This document shows, one piece after another, positions 53,827 to 63,070 of a DNA stretch of 64,000 bases. Origin of the DNA: an uncultured Flavobacteriaceae bacterium (lineage in GTDB: Bacteria > Bacteroidota > Bacteroidia > Flavobacteriales > Flavobacteriaceae); contig CANNBV010000002.1 of NCBI GenBank assembly GCA_947502975.1, positions 749,251 to 813,250 of the forward strand. The letters run 5' to 3'. The notes beneath the pieces are model-generated. The model searched no databases and was not told the DNA's origin. It saw only the letters and a list, made by a program, of their open reading frames with translations. The position numbers were made by a program, and so were the translations under genes. Each line of letters begins with the position of its first letter. Positions within the stretch are counted from its first letter, which is position 1.

Positions 53827-54330
53827 TTATTCTATCATCAAATTTTCTATATCTGCATTATTTAGCAAATATTCCTCCAGACGTTCTTCGTCTAAATCAA
53901 AATCAACTAAACCTTCTTCATTGGGCAATTCTTCTGTAAACAAAGAAGCAATGTCATAAGAGCTTATATCCTCTTCTAAAATATAATTTTCAACGGTAGC
54001 TGTTTCTAAGTCTCCAACGGTCACTGTACTGTTAAAAATAGAGAGATTAAATAGTAAAAGTACAGCTGCAGCTATACTAGAAATATATACGACTGTCTTT
54101 CTATTAAAAAGTGAAATTACTTTTGTTTCCTCTTTATCTTTAACGTTATCAAGAATACGATCTTCTATGTTTTCAAAATAATCTTTAGGAACTTCAAAAC
54201 CAGTTTGAGATACACCAATAGTTTTTTGGGTATTCATTTTTTCAAATAAACTATCTTCAAAATTCTCGAAATAATCTTTCGGAACTTTAAACCCAGTAGA
54301 TTTTACAGTATTTAATTTTTTGTCTTTCAT
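53827..54330 (-). CDS. putative anti-sigma factor with duplicated N-terminal motif
   Basis: A 167-residue protein with two near-identical N-terminal units, STGFKVPKDYFENFED (about 11-26) and QTGFEVPKDYFENIED (about 42-57). One membrane helix follows (about 79-99, VVYISSIAAAVLLLFNL). The C-terminal tail is acidic (EELPNEEGLVDFDLDEERLE). It lies 43 bases after the sigma gene and is taken as its membrane-bound anti-sigma factor on gene order. The repeats may be sigma-binding segments. Confidence 0.68.
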   Translation of the reverse strand: MKDKKLNTVKSTGFKVPKDYFENFEDSLFEKMNTQKTIGVSQTGFEVPKDYFENIEDRILDNVKDKEETKVISLFNRKTVVYISSIAAAVLLLFNLSIFNSTVTVGDLETATVENYILEEDISSYDIASLFTEELPNEEGLVDFDLDEERLEEYLLNNADIENLMIE

Positions 54331-54373
54331 TTTATTAATGCATAATAGTATGACTTATATAATGCGAAAAGGT

Positions 54374-54919
54374 TTAATTATCAGTTAAATATGATTCAAT
54401 TTTCTTTACAGCTATATGATATGATGCTTTAAGAGCACCTTCACTCGTTTCTAAAATTTTTGCCATATCTTTATACTTTACATCTTCAAAATACTTCATA
54501 TTAAACACCAATTGTTGTTTTTCAGGAAGTGTAGCTATGGCTTTTTGTAATTTTAATTGAATAGCATCCCCTTCAAAATACACATCAGAGGTTAGATTTT
54601 TTATGGCAAGTTGCTGAACTTTTTCATTTGTAATTTGTAAACGCTTCGCATTTTTATTTATTAATGTGATAGACTCGTTTGTGGCAATACGATACATCCA
54701 AGAGAACAGTTTACTATCTCCTTTAAAGTTATGGATATTTTTATAAATCTTTATAAATGTATTTTGAAGCACATCATCAGCGTCGTCATGAACTTTTACG
54801 ATATTTCGGATATGCCAATACAAGCGTTCCTTGTAAAGCGACATAAGTGCTCTAAAGGCTTTTTCTTTGTATTGGTCTGATTTTAATTGTTCTACTAATT
54901 GTGCTTCGTCAATCACCAA
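54374..54919 (-). CDS. ECF-type RNA polymerase sigma factor
   Basis: A 181-residue sigma factor. Region 2 has DDADDVLQNTFIKIYKNIHN and SWMYRIATNESITLI. Region 4 has LPEKQQLVFNMKYFEDVKY and ILETSEGALKASYHIAVKKI. The start is TTG 54919 or GTG 54916, since no ATG is available. It is followed by an anti-sigma-like gene and a periplasmic protein gene on the same strand. The module faces the module at 44614 across the YHYH/MORN/SCO cassettes. Confidence 0.88.
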   Translation of the reverse strand: MVIDEAQLVEQLKSDQYKEKAFRALMSLYKERLYWHIRNIVKVHDDADDVLQNTFIKIYKNIHNFKGDSKLFSWMYRIATNESITLINKNAKRLQITNEKVQQLAIKNLTSDVYFEGDAIQLKLQKAIATLPEKQQLVFNMKYFEDVKYKDMAKILETSEGALKASYHIAVKKIESYLTDN

Positions 54920-55220
54920 AGTTATTTAGAGTTTAGACAGATAAAAATAGGGAAAGTTTAATTTGATTTTCATACAATAAATTTACTGTATGTGTAATTA
55001 TTTAATAACCATGTAGTTATAAAATAAAACATCGATTAAGTGTAAAAAAATACGATAAAATACATTTTTTTCTTGTGAGATTCAAAGTAATGTTATAGAT
55101 TTGGATTCAGAAACCTACTTATATATGTTAGTCGTCCCCAAGTCTAGCATGAACAAAAAAAGGATAGTTGCCCAAATCACTATCCTTTTTTATTTTTTAG
55201 TTATAAGCCTCTATTAAAAA
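54920..55220. other. 301-bp intergenic region before the sigma operon
   Basis: It holds the terminator at 55155. ATAAC-CATGTA-GTTAT at about 55006-55021 is an inverted repeat; a related ATTAC-CATGTA-GTTAT lies near 18280, upstream of the gene at 18218. No gene and no confident promoter box were identified. Confidence 0.5.
55155..55191. terminator. intrinsic terminator after the ABC-transporter gene
   Basis: AAGGATAGT (55160-55168) pairs with ACTATCCTT (55179-55187) across 10 bases, flanked by A and T runs, so it can work on both strands. It lies 30 bases after the stop codon at 55221 on the minus strand. Confidence 0.88.
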
Positions 55221-57056
55221 CTACTCAAAACTTTGCATTTCAACGAGTTTATGATAAGCTCCTTTTTTAGCTATAAGGTCTTTATGTTTTCCTTGTTCTA
55301 CAATTTCTCCTTTACTGAAAACTACAATTTCATCAGCATTTTGAATTGTAGAAAGTCTATGTGCTATGACAATAGAAGTTCTGTTTTTCATCATATTGTC
55401 TAAAGCTTTTTGTACAATACGCTCACTTTCGGTATCAAGAGCTGAGGTAGCTTCATCTAAAATCATAATTGGTGGACTTTTTAAAACGGCTCTGGCAATG
55501 CTCAAACGCTGTTTTTGCCCACCAGATAGTTTTGTTCCACCATCACCAATGTTATAATCTAAAACACTATCCAAATCTTTTACAAATTCCCAAGCATTTG
55601 CCACTTTAAGTGCTTCAATTACTTGCTCATCAGTAGCATTTTCATTACCCAATTTTAGATTATTTCTAATACTATCGTTAAACAGTATGGCATCTTGAGT
55701 TACAATACCTAACTGCTTACGTAGAGAACTTGTGGTTAAATCTTTTATGTTAGTGCCGTCGATTAATATTTGGCCTTCATTAACATCATAAAAACGGGTG
55801 ATAAGATTAGCGACAGTAGATTTTCCACTTCCAGATTGTCCAACCAAAGCCACGGTTTTTCCTTTTGGAATGGTTAAACTGAAATTTTTAAGCACATATT
55901 CATCTTGATACTTAAATGAGATATTATCAAATATGATTTCTGTATTAAAACCATCCTTTTCTATAGCTTCTGGTTTGTCTTTTAACGGATTTGGCGTATC
56001 TATAATTTCTTGAATACGTTCTGCAGCTGCCCCTCCTTTTTTAATGTTATATAGGCCGCGAGAAATAGCTTTTGCAGGAGTGAGGATGTTATAAGCAAGT
56101 CCCATATAGATTAAAAATGTTCCACCATCCAAAGCTAAACTAGGGTCGTTGCTTAACACTAGGTTTCCGCCATACCATAGAATAATTGATATCATACAAA
56201 TACCTAGAAACTCACTGGCTGGCGATGCTAGATTTTGCCTATTCATCAACTTATTTGAAAATCTGTAAAAGCGGGAGGTAGATTCTTGAAATTTCTCATA
56301 AAACTTTCCTTCAGCACTAAAACCTTTGATAATTCTTAATCCAGTAAGCGTTTCTTCTAAGGTTGATAAAAACATACCTTGTTCTTTTTGAACACGATCT
56401 GATTTTCGCTTTAAACTTTTACCTATTCTCGAGATAACGAATCCCATTACAGGAATAAAAATAAACACGAATAAGGTGAGTTGTGGACTGAAATACACCA
56501 TAGCTATTATGGTAAATAAAATGGTAAGCGGTTCTCTAACAATAAGTTCTAAAACCGATAAAAACGAATATTGTAGATCTTGAACATCTCCAGTTACTCT
56601 AGCTAGAATATCGCCTTTACGCTGGTCTGAGAGGAATGATAGCGGTAATTCCATGGTCTTTTTATAGACCTTGTTTCGTATATCACGAATTACTCCATTT
56701 CTTAAGAATACTAGAAAATAATTGGCCAAATAGCCAAAGAGATTTTTTAATAAAAACATTACCACTATTAATCCAATGGTGAACATTAGGGCTTTACCTT
56801 TGTCGCCTCCAGTAAACTGATGCATTTCATAATTTAGATAGTCTCCTGCAAAATCACCTAGTTTTTCTATGCCTGCATAAACTGGTTTTTCGGTTGGAAC
56901 ACTTTTTTCCTTATCGAAAATTACATCTAACATTGGTTTTAAGGCAATGAAGGATAGCGTGCCAAATAACGCAAAAAACACATTAGAGATAATGTGTCCT
57001 ACGGCATAACTTCTATAAGGTTTTGCATACCTTAAAATATTTGTAAAATGACTCAT
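55221..57056 (-). CDS. MsbA-like ABC transporter, fused permease/ATPase
   Basis: A 611-residue half-transporter that would work as a dimer. Six membrane helices cover about residues 15-320, then the ATPase: Walker A ALVGQSGSGKST near 393, the signature LSGGQKQRLSIARA near 495, Walker B PPIMILDEATSALD and the switch His in IVIAHRLSTI. The closest described members are MsbA-type lipid A or multidrug exporters; lipid or drug export cannot be told apart. The start shares one base with the stop of the phosphoglucomutase gene, so the two are cotranscribed. Confidence 0.85.
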   Translation of the reverse strand: MSHFTNILRYAKPYRSYAVGHIISNVFFALFGTLSFIALKPMLDVIFDKEKSVPTEKPVYAGIEKLGDFAGDYLNYEMHQFTGGDKGKALMFTIGLIVVMFLLKNLFGYLANYFLVFLRNGVIRDIRNKVYKKTMELPLSFLSDQRKGDILARVTGDVQDLQYSFLSVLELIVREPLTILFTIIAMVYFSPQLTLFVFIFIPVMGFVISRIGKSLKRKSDRVQKEQGMFLSTLEETLTGLRIIKGFSAEGKFYEKFQESTSRFYRFSNKLMNRQNLASPASEFLGICMISIILWYGGNLVLSNDPSLALDGGTFLIYMGLAYNILTPAKAISRGLYNIKKGGAAAERIQEIIDTPNPLKDKPEAIEKDGFNTEIIFDNISFKYQDEYVLKNFSLTIPKGKTVALVGQSGSGKSTVANLITRFYDVNEGQILIDGTNIKDLTTSSLRKQLGIVTQDAILFNDSIRNNLKLGNENATDEQVIEALKVANAWEFVKDLDSVLDYNIGDGGTKLSGGQKQRLSIARAVLKSPPIMILDEATSALDTESERIVQKALDNMMKNRTSIVIAHRLSTIQNADEIVVFSKGEIVEQGKHKDLIAKKGAYHKLVEMQSFE

Positions 57057-58786
57057 TAAATCAAATTCATATCCTTTAGGATTGTTTCTGCTTTAGTATC
57101 CAATTCAGCTTCAAGGGATTTGAAGTTTTCAGTAGTATCCAACTCTGCATTTACACTTACATAAAACTTTATTTTTGGCTCAGTTCCGCTAGGTCTTAAC
57201 GCTACCTGACTTCCATCTTCAGTATAGTAAATAATAACATTAGATTTTGGAATATTAATAGAAGTAGTTTCTCCTGTTACTAAATTTTTAGAGGTCGCAG
57301 ATTCATAATCTTCAATCTTAATGACCTTTGAACCATTTACAATTGTCAATGGGTTCTCACGAGCATCTACCATCATCTGTTTAATTTCTTCTGCACCTTC
57401 AATTCCTTTTTTAGTTAGAGAAATTAGTTTTTCTTTAAAACATCCGTGTTCTACATAAAGCTTCACTAACTCTTCGAAAAATGAACTTCCATTAGACTTT
57501 GTTATTGCAGCAATTTCACAAGCTAAAAGCGTAGAAGTAACCGCGTCTTTATCACGAACAAAATCACCTACCATGAATCCAAAGCTTTCTTCTCCACCAC
57601 CAATAAAATCTAATTCTGGATGGTCTTTAATTAATTTAGCTATCCACTTGAATCCAGTGAGTACTATTTTATTATCAACGCCATATGCGTCAGCTAATTT
57701 ATTAAGCATAGGTGTAGAAACTATGGTAGTTGCGATGAACTCTTTGCCTTTTATATTACCTTCAGCTTTCCATTTTTTCAAAAGAAAATCTACCATCATG
57801 ACCATGGTTTGGTTACCGTTGAGTAATTGCAGTTCGTTTTCAGAATTACGAACAGCAACGCCTAATCTATCACAATCAGGATCGGTTCCAATCACTATAT
57901 CTGCACCAACTTCATTCGCCAATTCTAAAGCCATTTTTAAAGCTGCTGGTTCTTCTGGATTTGGTGATTTTACGGTAGGAAATCCTCCGTCTGGTTTGCG
58001 TTGCTCTTCTACGATATGCACATTTTTATAACCAGCACGTTTTAATGTTTCTGGAACTGCTGTAATTGACGTGCCATGAAGTGATGTAAATACAATTTTC
58101 AAATCATCTTTTGCAGATTGAGATGCACCTACTTTACCATTTTCAACTGAAGCATCAATAAAAACGTTATCTAGTTCTTCTCCTACATATGTAATTAAAC
58201 GCTCATTAGCTTCAAACTTAATATTACTGTATTTTACTTCGTTGATTACACTTATTAACGCTGAATCATGTGGTGGAACCAATTGCCCACCATCTTGCCA
58301 ATACACTTTGTAACCGTTGTATTCAGGTGGATTATGGGATGCAGTCAAAACAATACCACAATGGCAATTTAAATGCTTTACTGCAAACGATAATTCTGGC
58401 GTAGCTCTTAAATCTTCAAATAGAAAAACTTCTATGCCGTTGGCTGAAAACACATCTGCGACTACTTTTGCCAAGGTTTGGCTATTATACCTACAGTCAT
58501 AAGCAATGACTGCCTTGGGTGTTTCATTAGGAAATTGTTGATGTAAATAATCGCTTAAACCTTGAGTGCTTTTTCCTAAAGTATATTTATTGATTCTATT
58601 GGTGCCAACTCCCATAACGCCTCGCATACCTCCTGTTCCAAATTCTAAATCTTTGTAAAAACTTTCTTGAATATCTTTTGGATTGTTAGCAATGCTATCT
58701 TTAATGATTTGTTGCGTTTCAGCATCAAATGTAGGCGTTAACCAAGTGTTTATTCTATCTAAAATTTTTGGCTCTATGTGAATCAT
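57056..58786 (-). CDS. phosphoglucomutase/phosphomannomutase
   Basis: About 576 residues from the ATG at 58786; the longer frame back to 58813 needs a TTG start. It has the four alpha-phosphohexomutase domains: active-site Ser in [16 protein letters not shown], metal loop [11 protein letters not shown], sugar-binding GGEESFGFM and phosphate-binding [12 protein letters not shown]. The length and sequence suit the PGM2/PMM-like group that converts glucose- or mannose-1-phosphate to the 6-phosphate. It is translationally linked to the ABC-transporter gene. Confidence 0.9.
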   Translation of the reverse strand: MIHIEPKILDRINTWLTPTFDAETQQIIKDSIANNPKDIQESFYKDLEFGTGGMRGVMGVGTNRINKYTLGKSTQGLSDYLHQQFPNETPKAVIAYDCRYNSQTLAKVVADVFSANGIEVFLFEDLRATPELSFAVKHLNCHCGIVLTASHNPPEYNGYKVYWQDGGQLVPPHDSALISVINEVKYSNIKFEANERLITYVGEELDNVFIDASVENGKVGASQSAKDDLKIVFTSLHGTSITAVPETLKRAGYKNVHIVEEQRKPDGGFPTVKSPNPEEPAALKMALELANEVGADIVIGTDPDCDRLGVAVRNSENELQLLNGNQTMVMMVDFLLKKWKAEGNIKGKEFIATTIVSTPMLNKLADAYGVDNKIVLTGFKWIAKLIKDHPELDFIGGGEESFGFMVGDFVRDKDAVTSTLLACEIAAITKSNGSSFFEELVKLYVEHGCFKEKLISLTKKGIEGAEEIKQMMVDARENPLTIVNGSKVIKIEDYESATSKNLVTGETTSINIPKSNVIIYYTEDGSQVALRPSGTEPKIKFYVSVNAELDTTENFKSLEAELDTKAETILKDMNLI

Positions 58787-58892
58787 AATTAACTTATTTA
58801 TAGGAATAGACAAAAGTAAACATTTGATTAAAAAGTTGTCTTTAAAAACAAAGCCTTTTTCAACAACTATTCACAAAAACTTGATACTAGAA

Positions 58893-59840
58893 TTAGAAAT
58901 TTAGTTCGCTTTTAATTAAATAGCGACGTTTATCAGGTCTGTTTCTTAAGATAAGTTCACCTAAAAATCCAGCAACAAAAAATTGCGTACCAATAATCAT
59001 AGTAACTAAGGCTAGATAAAATGCAGGTCGTTCAGTAATTAGTCTTCCAGCTCGATTTATATATAATTTATCAATGCCCAAATAAAAGGCGAATCCAAAA
59101 CCGATAATAAGCATGATGACTCCCAAAGCACCAAATAGGTGCATAGGACGTTTGCCAAAGCGAGACAAAAACCAAATAGTAATTAAATCTAGAAAACCAT
59201 GTATAAATCTATCTATACCAAATTTAGTCTCACCATATTTTCTTGCCTGATGTTTTACTACTTTTTCACCAATGTTACTAAATCCAGCATTTTTTGCTAA
59301 AACTGGAATATAACGGTGCATTTCACCATTAACATCAATGTGTTTTACCACATTTTTACTATATGATTTAAGCCCACAATTAAAGTCGTGTAACTTTACA
59401 CCAGATGTTTTACGTGCCGCCCAATTAAATAATTTAGAAGGCAAGTTTTTTGTAATTACTGAATCGTAACGCTTTTTTTTCCAACCAGAAACCAAATCAT
59501 ATCCTTCAGTTGTTATCATATTGTACAATTCAGGTATTTCGTCTGGGCTATCTTGTAAATCGGCATCCATAGTAATTACAACATCTCCATTAGCCTTTTC
59601 AAAACCTGCATGTAGTGCTTGAGATTTTCCGAAGTTTCGTAAAAATCGAATACCTTTTACATTTGAATTGTCTTGTGAAATACTAGAGATAACATTCCAA
59701 GAATTATCTGTACTACCGTCATCAATAAAAATGATTTCATAAGAAAAATGATTGGATTGCATAACACGTGCAATCCAATCATATAATTCTGTTAAAGATT
59801 CTTCTTCGTTGAGTAGTGGTATAACTACGGATATATTCAT
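58893..59840 (-). CDS. GT2 family glycosyltransferase, DPM1/GtrB-like
   Basis: A 315-residue membrane glycosyltransferase. The GT-A fold has VVIPLLNEEESLTELYDW at the start, FIDDGSTDNSW, MDADLQDSPDEIPE (the Asp-x-Asp-type metal site) and the GWKKKRYDS loop. Two C-terminal membrane helices (about 232-255 and 270-292) resemble the GtrB/ArnC group that transfers sugars to polyprenyl phosphate. It lies 3 bases after the DUF4199 gene and is in the same operon. The exact sugar is unknown. Confidence 0.88.
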   Translation of the reverse strand: MNISVVIPLLNEEESLTELYDWIARVMQSNHFSYEIIFIDDGSTDNSWNVISSISQDNSNVKGIRFLRNFGKSQALHAGFEKANGDVVITMDADLQDSPDEIPELYNMITTEGYDLVSGWKKKRYDSVITKNLPSKLFNWAARKTSGVKLHDFNCGLKSYSKNVVKHIDVNGEMHRYIPVLAKNAGFSNIGEKVVKHQARKYGETKFGIDRFIHGFLDLITIWFLSRFGKRPMHLFGALGVIMLIIGFGFAFYLGIDKLYINRAGRLITERPAFYLALVTMIIGTQFFVAGFLGELILRNRPDKRRYLIKSELNF

Positions 59841-59843
59841 AAG

Positions 59844-60359
59844 CTAAGCTTCTTTTTTCATAACTAAACCTCCAATTAAGGAATAAATTAGTCCAAAGAT
59901 TGCACTCATACCAATCCAAAATGCTGAGCCAATTAGAGGATTAGAAAATTTTTCCATCACCTCTATACTTTTGTCAATCATCTCTTCGGTCATTTTTGGA
60001 TTCTCGTATAGTTTCTCTCTAGCTGCTTCCATCGCTTTACCCATTAGATCTGGATCAATAACATAATTTAATAGTATACTATATAGCGAAGCGACAATAG
60101 CGCTTATAACGGCAGTAGCCACACCAACTTTTAAAGCATCTGAGAGTGTAAGCATACTTGCGTTGTACTTTTTGTATTGACTAATGGTATAAATAATAAA
60201 TACAGGGAAAATAATGTAATACATAAATATTGGCCATTGTTTTCCTTCAATTATCATTCCTGTAGCATACATTGCTACATTAATTAAAATCATTATCAAT
60301 CCAAGTACAAGACCATAATTGAGTGCAAATTTACCTGGGGATAAAGGTTTGGTTTCCAT
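59844..60359 (-). CDS. DUF4199 membrane protein
   Basis: A 171-residue protein with four predicted membrane helices (about 10-32, 42-60, 77-98 and 142-164) and a charged loop in between (KAMEAAREKLYENPKMTEEM). The organisation matches DUF4199, a family common in Bacteroidota and often encoded next to a glycosyltransferase like the one here. It has no known activity, but partnership with the glycosyltransferase is suggested by their 3-base spacing. Confidence 0.8.
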   Translation of the reverse strand: METKPLSPGKFALNYGLVLGLIMILINVAMYATGMIIEGKQWPIFMYYIIFPVFIIYTISQYKKYNASMLTLSDALKVGVATAVISAIVASLYSILLNYVIDPDLMGKAMEAAREKLYENPKMTEEMIDKSIEVMEKFSNPLIGSAFWIGMSAIFGLIYSLIGGLVMKKEA

Positions 60360-60452
60360 AATTTTTTGTTATTATTGGTTATATGGATAGTTAGTAAACA
60401 AAGATAACAAAACGTTACATTTCTAAACGAAAATAAAAAATATTAAAAAGTA

Positions 60453-60482
60453 TTGTTCATTTGTAAAAAATACTTAAATTTG
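60453..60482 (+). promoter_or_regulatory. promoter of the L31 gene
   Basis: TTG at 60453-60455, a 19-base spacer and TAAATTTG at 60475-60482 match the Bacteroidota consensus TTTG-N19-TAnnTTTG. The ATG of the ribosomal-protein gene is 28 bases downstream of the -7 box. Confidence 0.75.
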
Positions 60483-60510
60483 CACCTCTAAAAAATTAAG
60501 ATTTAAAGCG

Positions 60511-60762
60511 ATGAGAAAAGGTATACATCCAGAAAATTATAGAATAGTAGCATTCAAAGATATGTCTAATGATGATGTGTTTTTAACAAAATCTACCGCT
60601 ACAACAAATGAAACGATTGAAGTTGATGGTGTTGAATACCCACTTGTAAAAATGGAAATTTCAAGAACATCGCACCCATACTATACTGGTAAGTCTAAAT
60701 TGGTAGATACAGCTGGTCGTATCGATAAATTCAAAAACAAATACGCTAAGTTTAAGAAATAA
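60511..60762 (+). CDS. rpmE2: 50S ribosomal protein L31 type B
   Basis: An 83-residue ribosomal protein starting [19 protein letters not shown], with [20 protein letters not shown] in the middle and a lysine-rich end. There is no cysteine, so it is the zinc-free C-minus form (type B, YkgM-like). In Flavobacteria this is often the only L31. Its own promoter and terminator mark it as a single-gene transcript. Confidence 0.95.
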   Translation: MRKGIHPENYRIVAFKDMSNDDVFLTKSTATTNETIEVDGVEYPLVKMEISRTSHPYYTGKSKLVDTAGRIDKFKNKYAKFKK

Positions 60763-60785
60763 ACTGGTGTTAAGATATATTTTGC

Positions 60786-60816
60786 AAAAGCCTTTCTACT
60801 GTTGAAAGGCTTTTTT
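60786..60816 (+). terminator. intrinsic terminator after rpmE2
   Basis: AAAAGCCTTTC (60786-60796) pairs perfectly with GAAAGGCTTTT (60804-60814) across a 7-base loop, and a T run follows. Confidence 0.9.
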
Positions 60817-60905
60817 ATTTTTACACTTCAAGAACTTATAAGTAAATCATTAGTTTTGGGTTTGAATGCTTAAGTCAAACTTCAAACTTCAAACTTTAAC
60901 TCTAT

Positions 60906-62081
60906 ATGAACTACATACTTTTTGATGGGCCTTCAAGGAATAATTTACTCCCATTTACTTTTACCAGACCAGTTGCTGATATAAGAGTTGGAATTTTGAC
61001 GATTAGAGAAAAATGGGAATCGTATTTAGATACTACAACTACGACGGTTACTGAAGATTATTTATCTGAAAAATTTCCGATGGTGGAGATGGAAGAGAAT
61101 ATTATGATAAATGCGTCATACCTTCCTAATCTTCAATTGGTTGAAATGATTAAAGGGTTAAAAGATAATCAAGCTATTTTTAAGGGTGAAGATGTTATTG
61201 CTTTTTATGCTATTGAGGGACAAGAAAATATTGATTTTGATACTTACGATGGTACTGACTTTAATGGAGATAGCATTAAAATAGAAAATACTTGGGATAT
61301 TTTTTCGAAAAACGGAGATGCTATTCAAGAAGATTTTTCACTTTTAACAAAAGGTAAGATCTCTCAACCAATCCCAGCGAGTAATAATGTAATTGCTGCC
61401 GAAAATATTTTTATAGAAGAAGGTGCCAAACTTGAATTTACTACGCTTAATGCTAGTAGTGGACCAATTTATATTGGTAAAAATGCTGAAATAATGGAAG
61501 GTTCAGTAGTTAGAGGACCTTTAGCGTTATGTGAAAATGCGACTATTAAATTAAGTGCAAAGATATATGGACCGACAACTGTAGGACCACACAGTAAAGT
61601 AGGAGGAGAGGTGAATAATTCTGTAATTTTCGGATATTCCAATAAAGGGCATGATGGGTTTTTAGGCAATTCTGTTTTAGGAGAATGGTGTAATCTTGGA
61701 GCTGATACCAATAATTCAAATTTAAAAAATAACTATGCAGAGGTGCGTTTGTGGGATTATCAAACTGAAGGCTTTGCAAAGACAGGCTTACAGTTTTGTG
61801 GTTTAATGATGGGAGATCACAGTAAATGTGGTATTAATACAATGTTTAATACTGGAACTGTAGTTGGTGTTAGTGCTAATATATTTGGTAGCGGTTTTCC
61901 CCGAAATTTTGTACCAAGTTTCAGCTGGGGAGGTAATAGCGGTTTTACTACTTATTTAACTAAAAAAGCTTTTGAAGTTGCAAAGGTCGTAATGGACAGG
62001 CGTGGCATAGTGTTCTCAGAAAAAGATCAAGCCATTTTAGAACACGTTTTTGAGGAAACCAAAAAATACAGACGAGAATAG
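60906..62081 (+). CDS. GlmU-family putative sugar nucleotidyltransferase
   Basis: A 391-residue protein. The N-terminus (MNYILFDGPSRNNLLPFTFT) is a degenerate nucleotidyltransferase domain lacking the GxGTRM pyrophosphorylase motif. The C-terminal half is a left-handed beta-helix of hexapeptides (AKLEFTTLNASSGPIYIG, IKLSAKIYGPTTVGPHSKVG), with GEWCNLGADTNNSNLK matching the acetyltransferase part of GlmU. It is the form common in Bacteroidota. Acyl or nucleotidyl transfer to a sugar phosphate is inferred from the fold. Confidence 0.8.
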   Translation: MNYILFDGPSRNNLLPFTFTRPVADIRVGILTIREKWESYLDTTTTTVTEDYLSEKFPMVEMEENIMINASYLPNLQLVEMIKGLKDNQAIFKGEDVIAFYAIEGQENIDFDTYDGTDFNGDSIKIENTWDIFSKNGDAIQEDFSLLTKGKISQPIPASNNVIAAENIFIEEGAKLEFTTLNASSGPIYIGKNAEIMEGSVVRGPLALCENATIKLSAKIYGPTTVGPHSKVGGEVNNSVIFGYSNKGHDGFLGNSVLGEWCNLGADTNNSNLKNNYAEVRLWDYQTEGFAKTGLQFCGLMMGDHSKCGINTMFNTGTVVGVSANIFGSGFPRNFVPSFSWGGNSGFTTYLTKKAFEVAKVVMDRRGIVFSEKDQAILEHVFEETKKYRRE

Positions 62082-62141
62082 CTGTATCAATATCTTAAAA
62101 ATGAAACATTTGTATATTTGTGAATAGACAAATGTTTTAAA

Positions 62142-63062
62142 ATGATAAAAAAATCACTTTTTGTTTTTCTTATTTTATTTGGCGTTTTAGGCTTCAGTCA
62201 GGCTAAGATATACAAAGTCAAAAATTTAGAACTTAACACAAAATATCCACATTTTGGAGTGAGTTTGTTTGGTGATAGCCAAGTTGTATTCACTTCATAT
62301 CAGCTTACAAAAAAAGGTAAAGTAAAACAGAGCTTTGATGGACAAGGGATCTTAACCATTTTCAAGGGCACTATTACTAATGACGGCAATATTCAAAATA
62401 TTGAAGAGATAACGATTGACCCTAAGTCAAATATTGAAAATATTACTAGTGCTGCAGTATCATCAGACGGAAAGCAAATTTATATTACCACCACTTATAC
62501 CAATAAGAATCGACCAAAAGGAACATTTAATAAAACAAATTTTCATATAGAGGTTGGGGAGTTTAAAGCAGGAATTGGTTTTACCAACTTTAAGGTTTTA
62601 CCGTTTTGTATACCTAGATATTCTTATGCACATCCTGCGTTAAGTTCAGATGGTAAGACATTATATTTTACTGCTAATGTTAGAGGAGGTAGAGAAACTA
62701 CAAAAGGCGCTTCAGATATTTTTAAAGTTGATATTTTAGAGAATAGCACCTTCGGAAAAATTAAAAATTTGGGAGTGAAAGTGAACTCTTATAGTAGAGA
62801 AATGTTTCCTTTTGTAAGTGCAGATGGTACGCTTTATTTTGCTTCAAATAAATCGAACGGTTATGGCGGATATGATTTATATAAAAGTAAATTGAATGAA
62901 GACGGTACTTATGCTAAGGCAGAAAAATTACCAAAACCTATAAATAGTAAAGAAGACGATTTATCTTTGATTATGCTACCAAATAATGCCGCTGGCTTTA
63001 TTGTATCAAAGCGTAAAGGCGGAGAAGGAGATGATGATATTTATTATTTTACGGTAAAATAA
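62142..63062 (+). CDS. PD40/WD40-like propeller protein, secreted
   Basis: A 306-residue protein with a signal peptide (about 1-20, ending GFSQAK). TolB-like PD40 blades are visible: AAVSSDGKQIYITTTYT, ALSSDGKTLYFTANVRGGRE and FVSADGTLYFASNKSNGYGG, followed by the GGYDLYKS segment. Such proteins often come with OmpA-like peptidoglycan anchors, which are missing here. Upstream, TATATTTG at 62113-62120 is a candidate -7 box and lies within the inverted repeat ACATTTG...CAAATGT (62107-62135). The final position converges with the binding-protein gene at 63071. Confidence 0.8.
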   Translation: MIKKSLFVFLILFGVLGFSQAKIYKVKNLELNTKYPHFGVSLFGDSQVVFTSYQLTKKGKVKQSFDGQGILTIFKGTITNDGNIQNIEEITIDPKSNIENITSAAVSSDGKQIYITTTYTNKNRPKGTFNKTNFHIEVGEFKAGIGFTNFKVLPFCIPRYSYAHPALSSDGKTLYFTANVRGGRETTKGASDIFKVDILENSTFGKIKNLGVKVNSYSREMFPFVSADGTLYFASNKSNGYGGYDLYKSKLNEDGTYAKAEKLPKPINSKEDDLSLIMLPNNAAGFIVSKRKGGEGDDDIYYFTVK

Positions 63063-63070
63063 TAATAATA

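Noticed and set aside
18282-55021. Shared 14-mer ACCATGTAGTTATA upstream of the genes at 18218 and 54919 as a common operator
   Set aside because: In 64 kb of AT-rich sequence a handful of 14-base matches is expected by chance; only the inverted repeat around it makes it worth recording.
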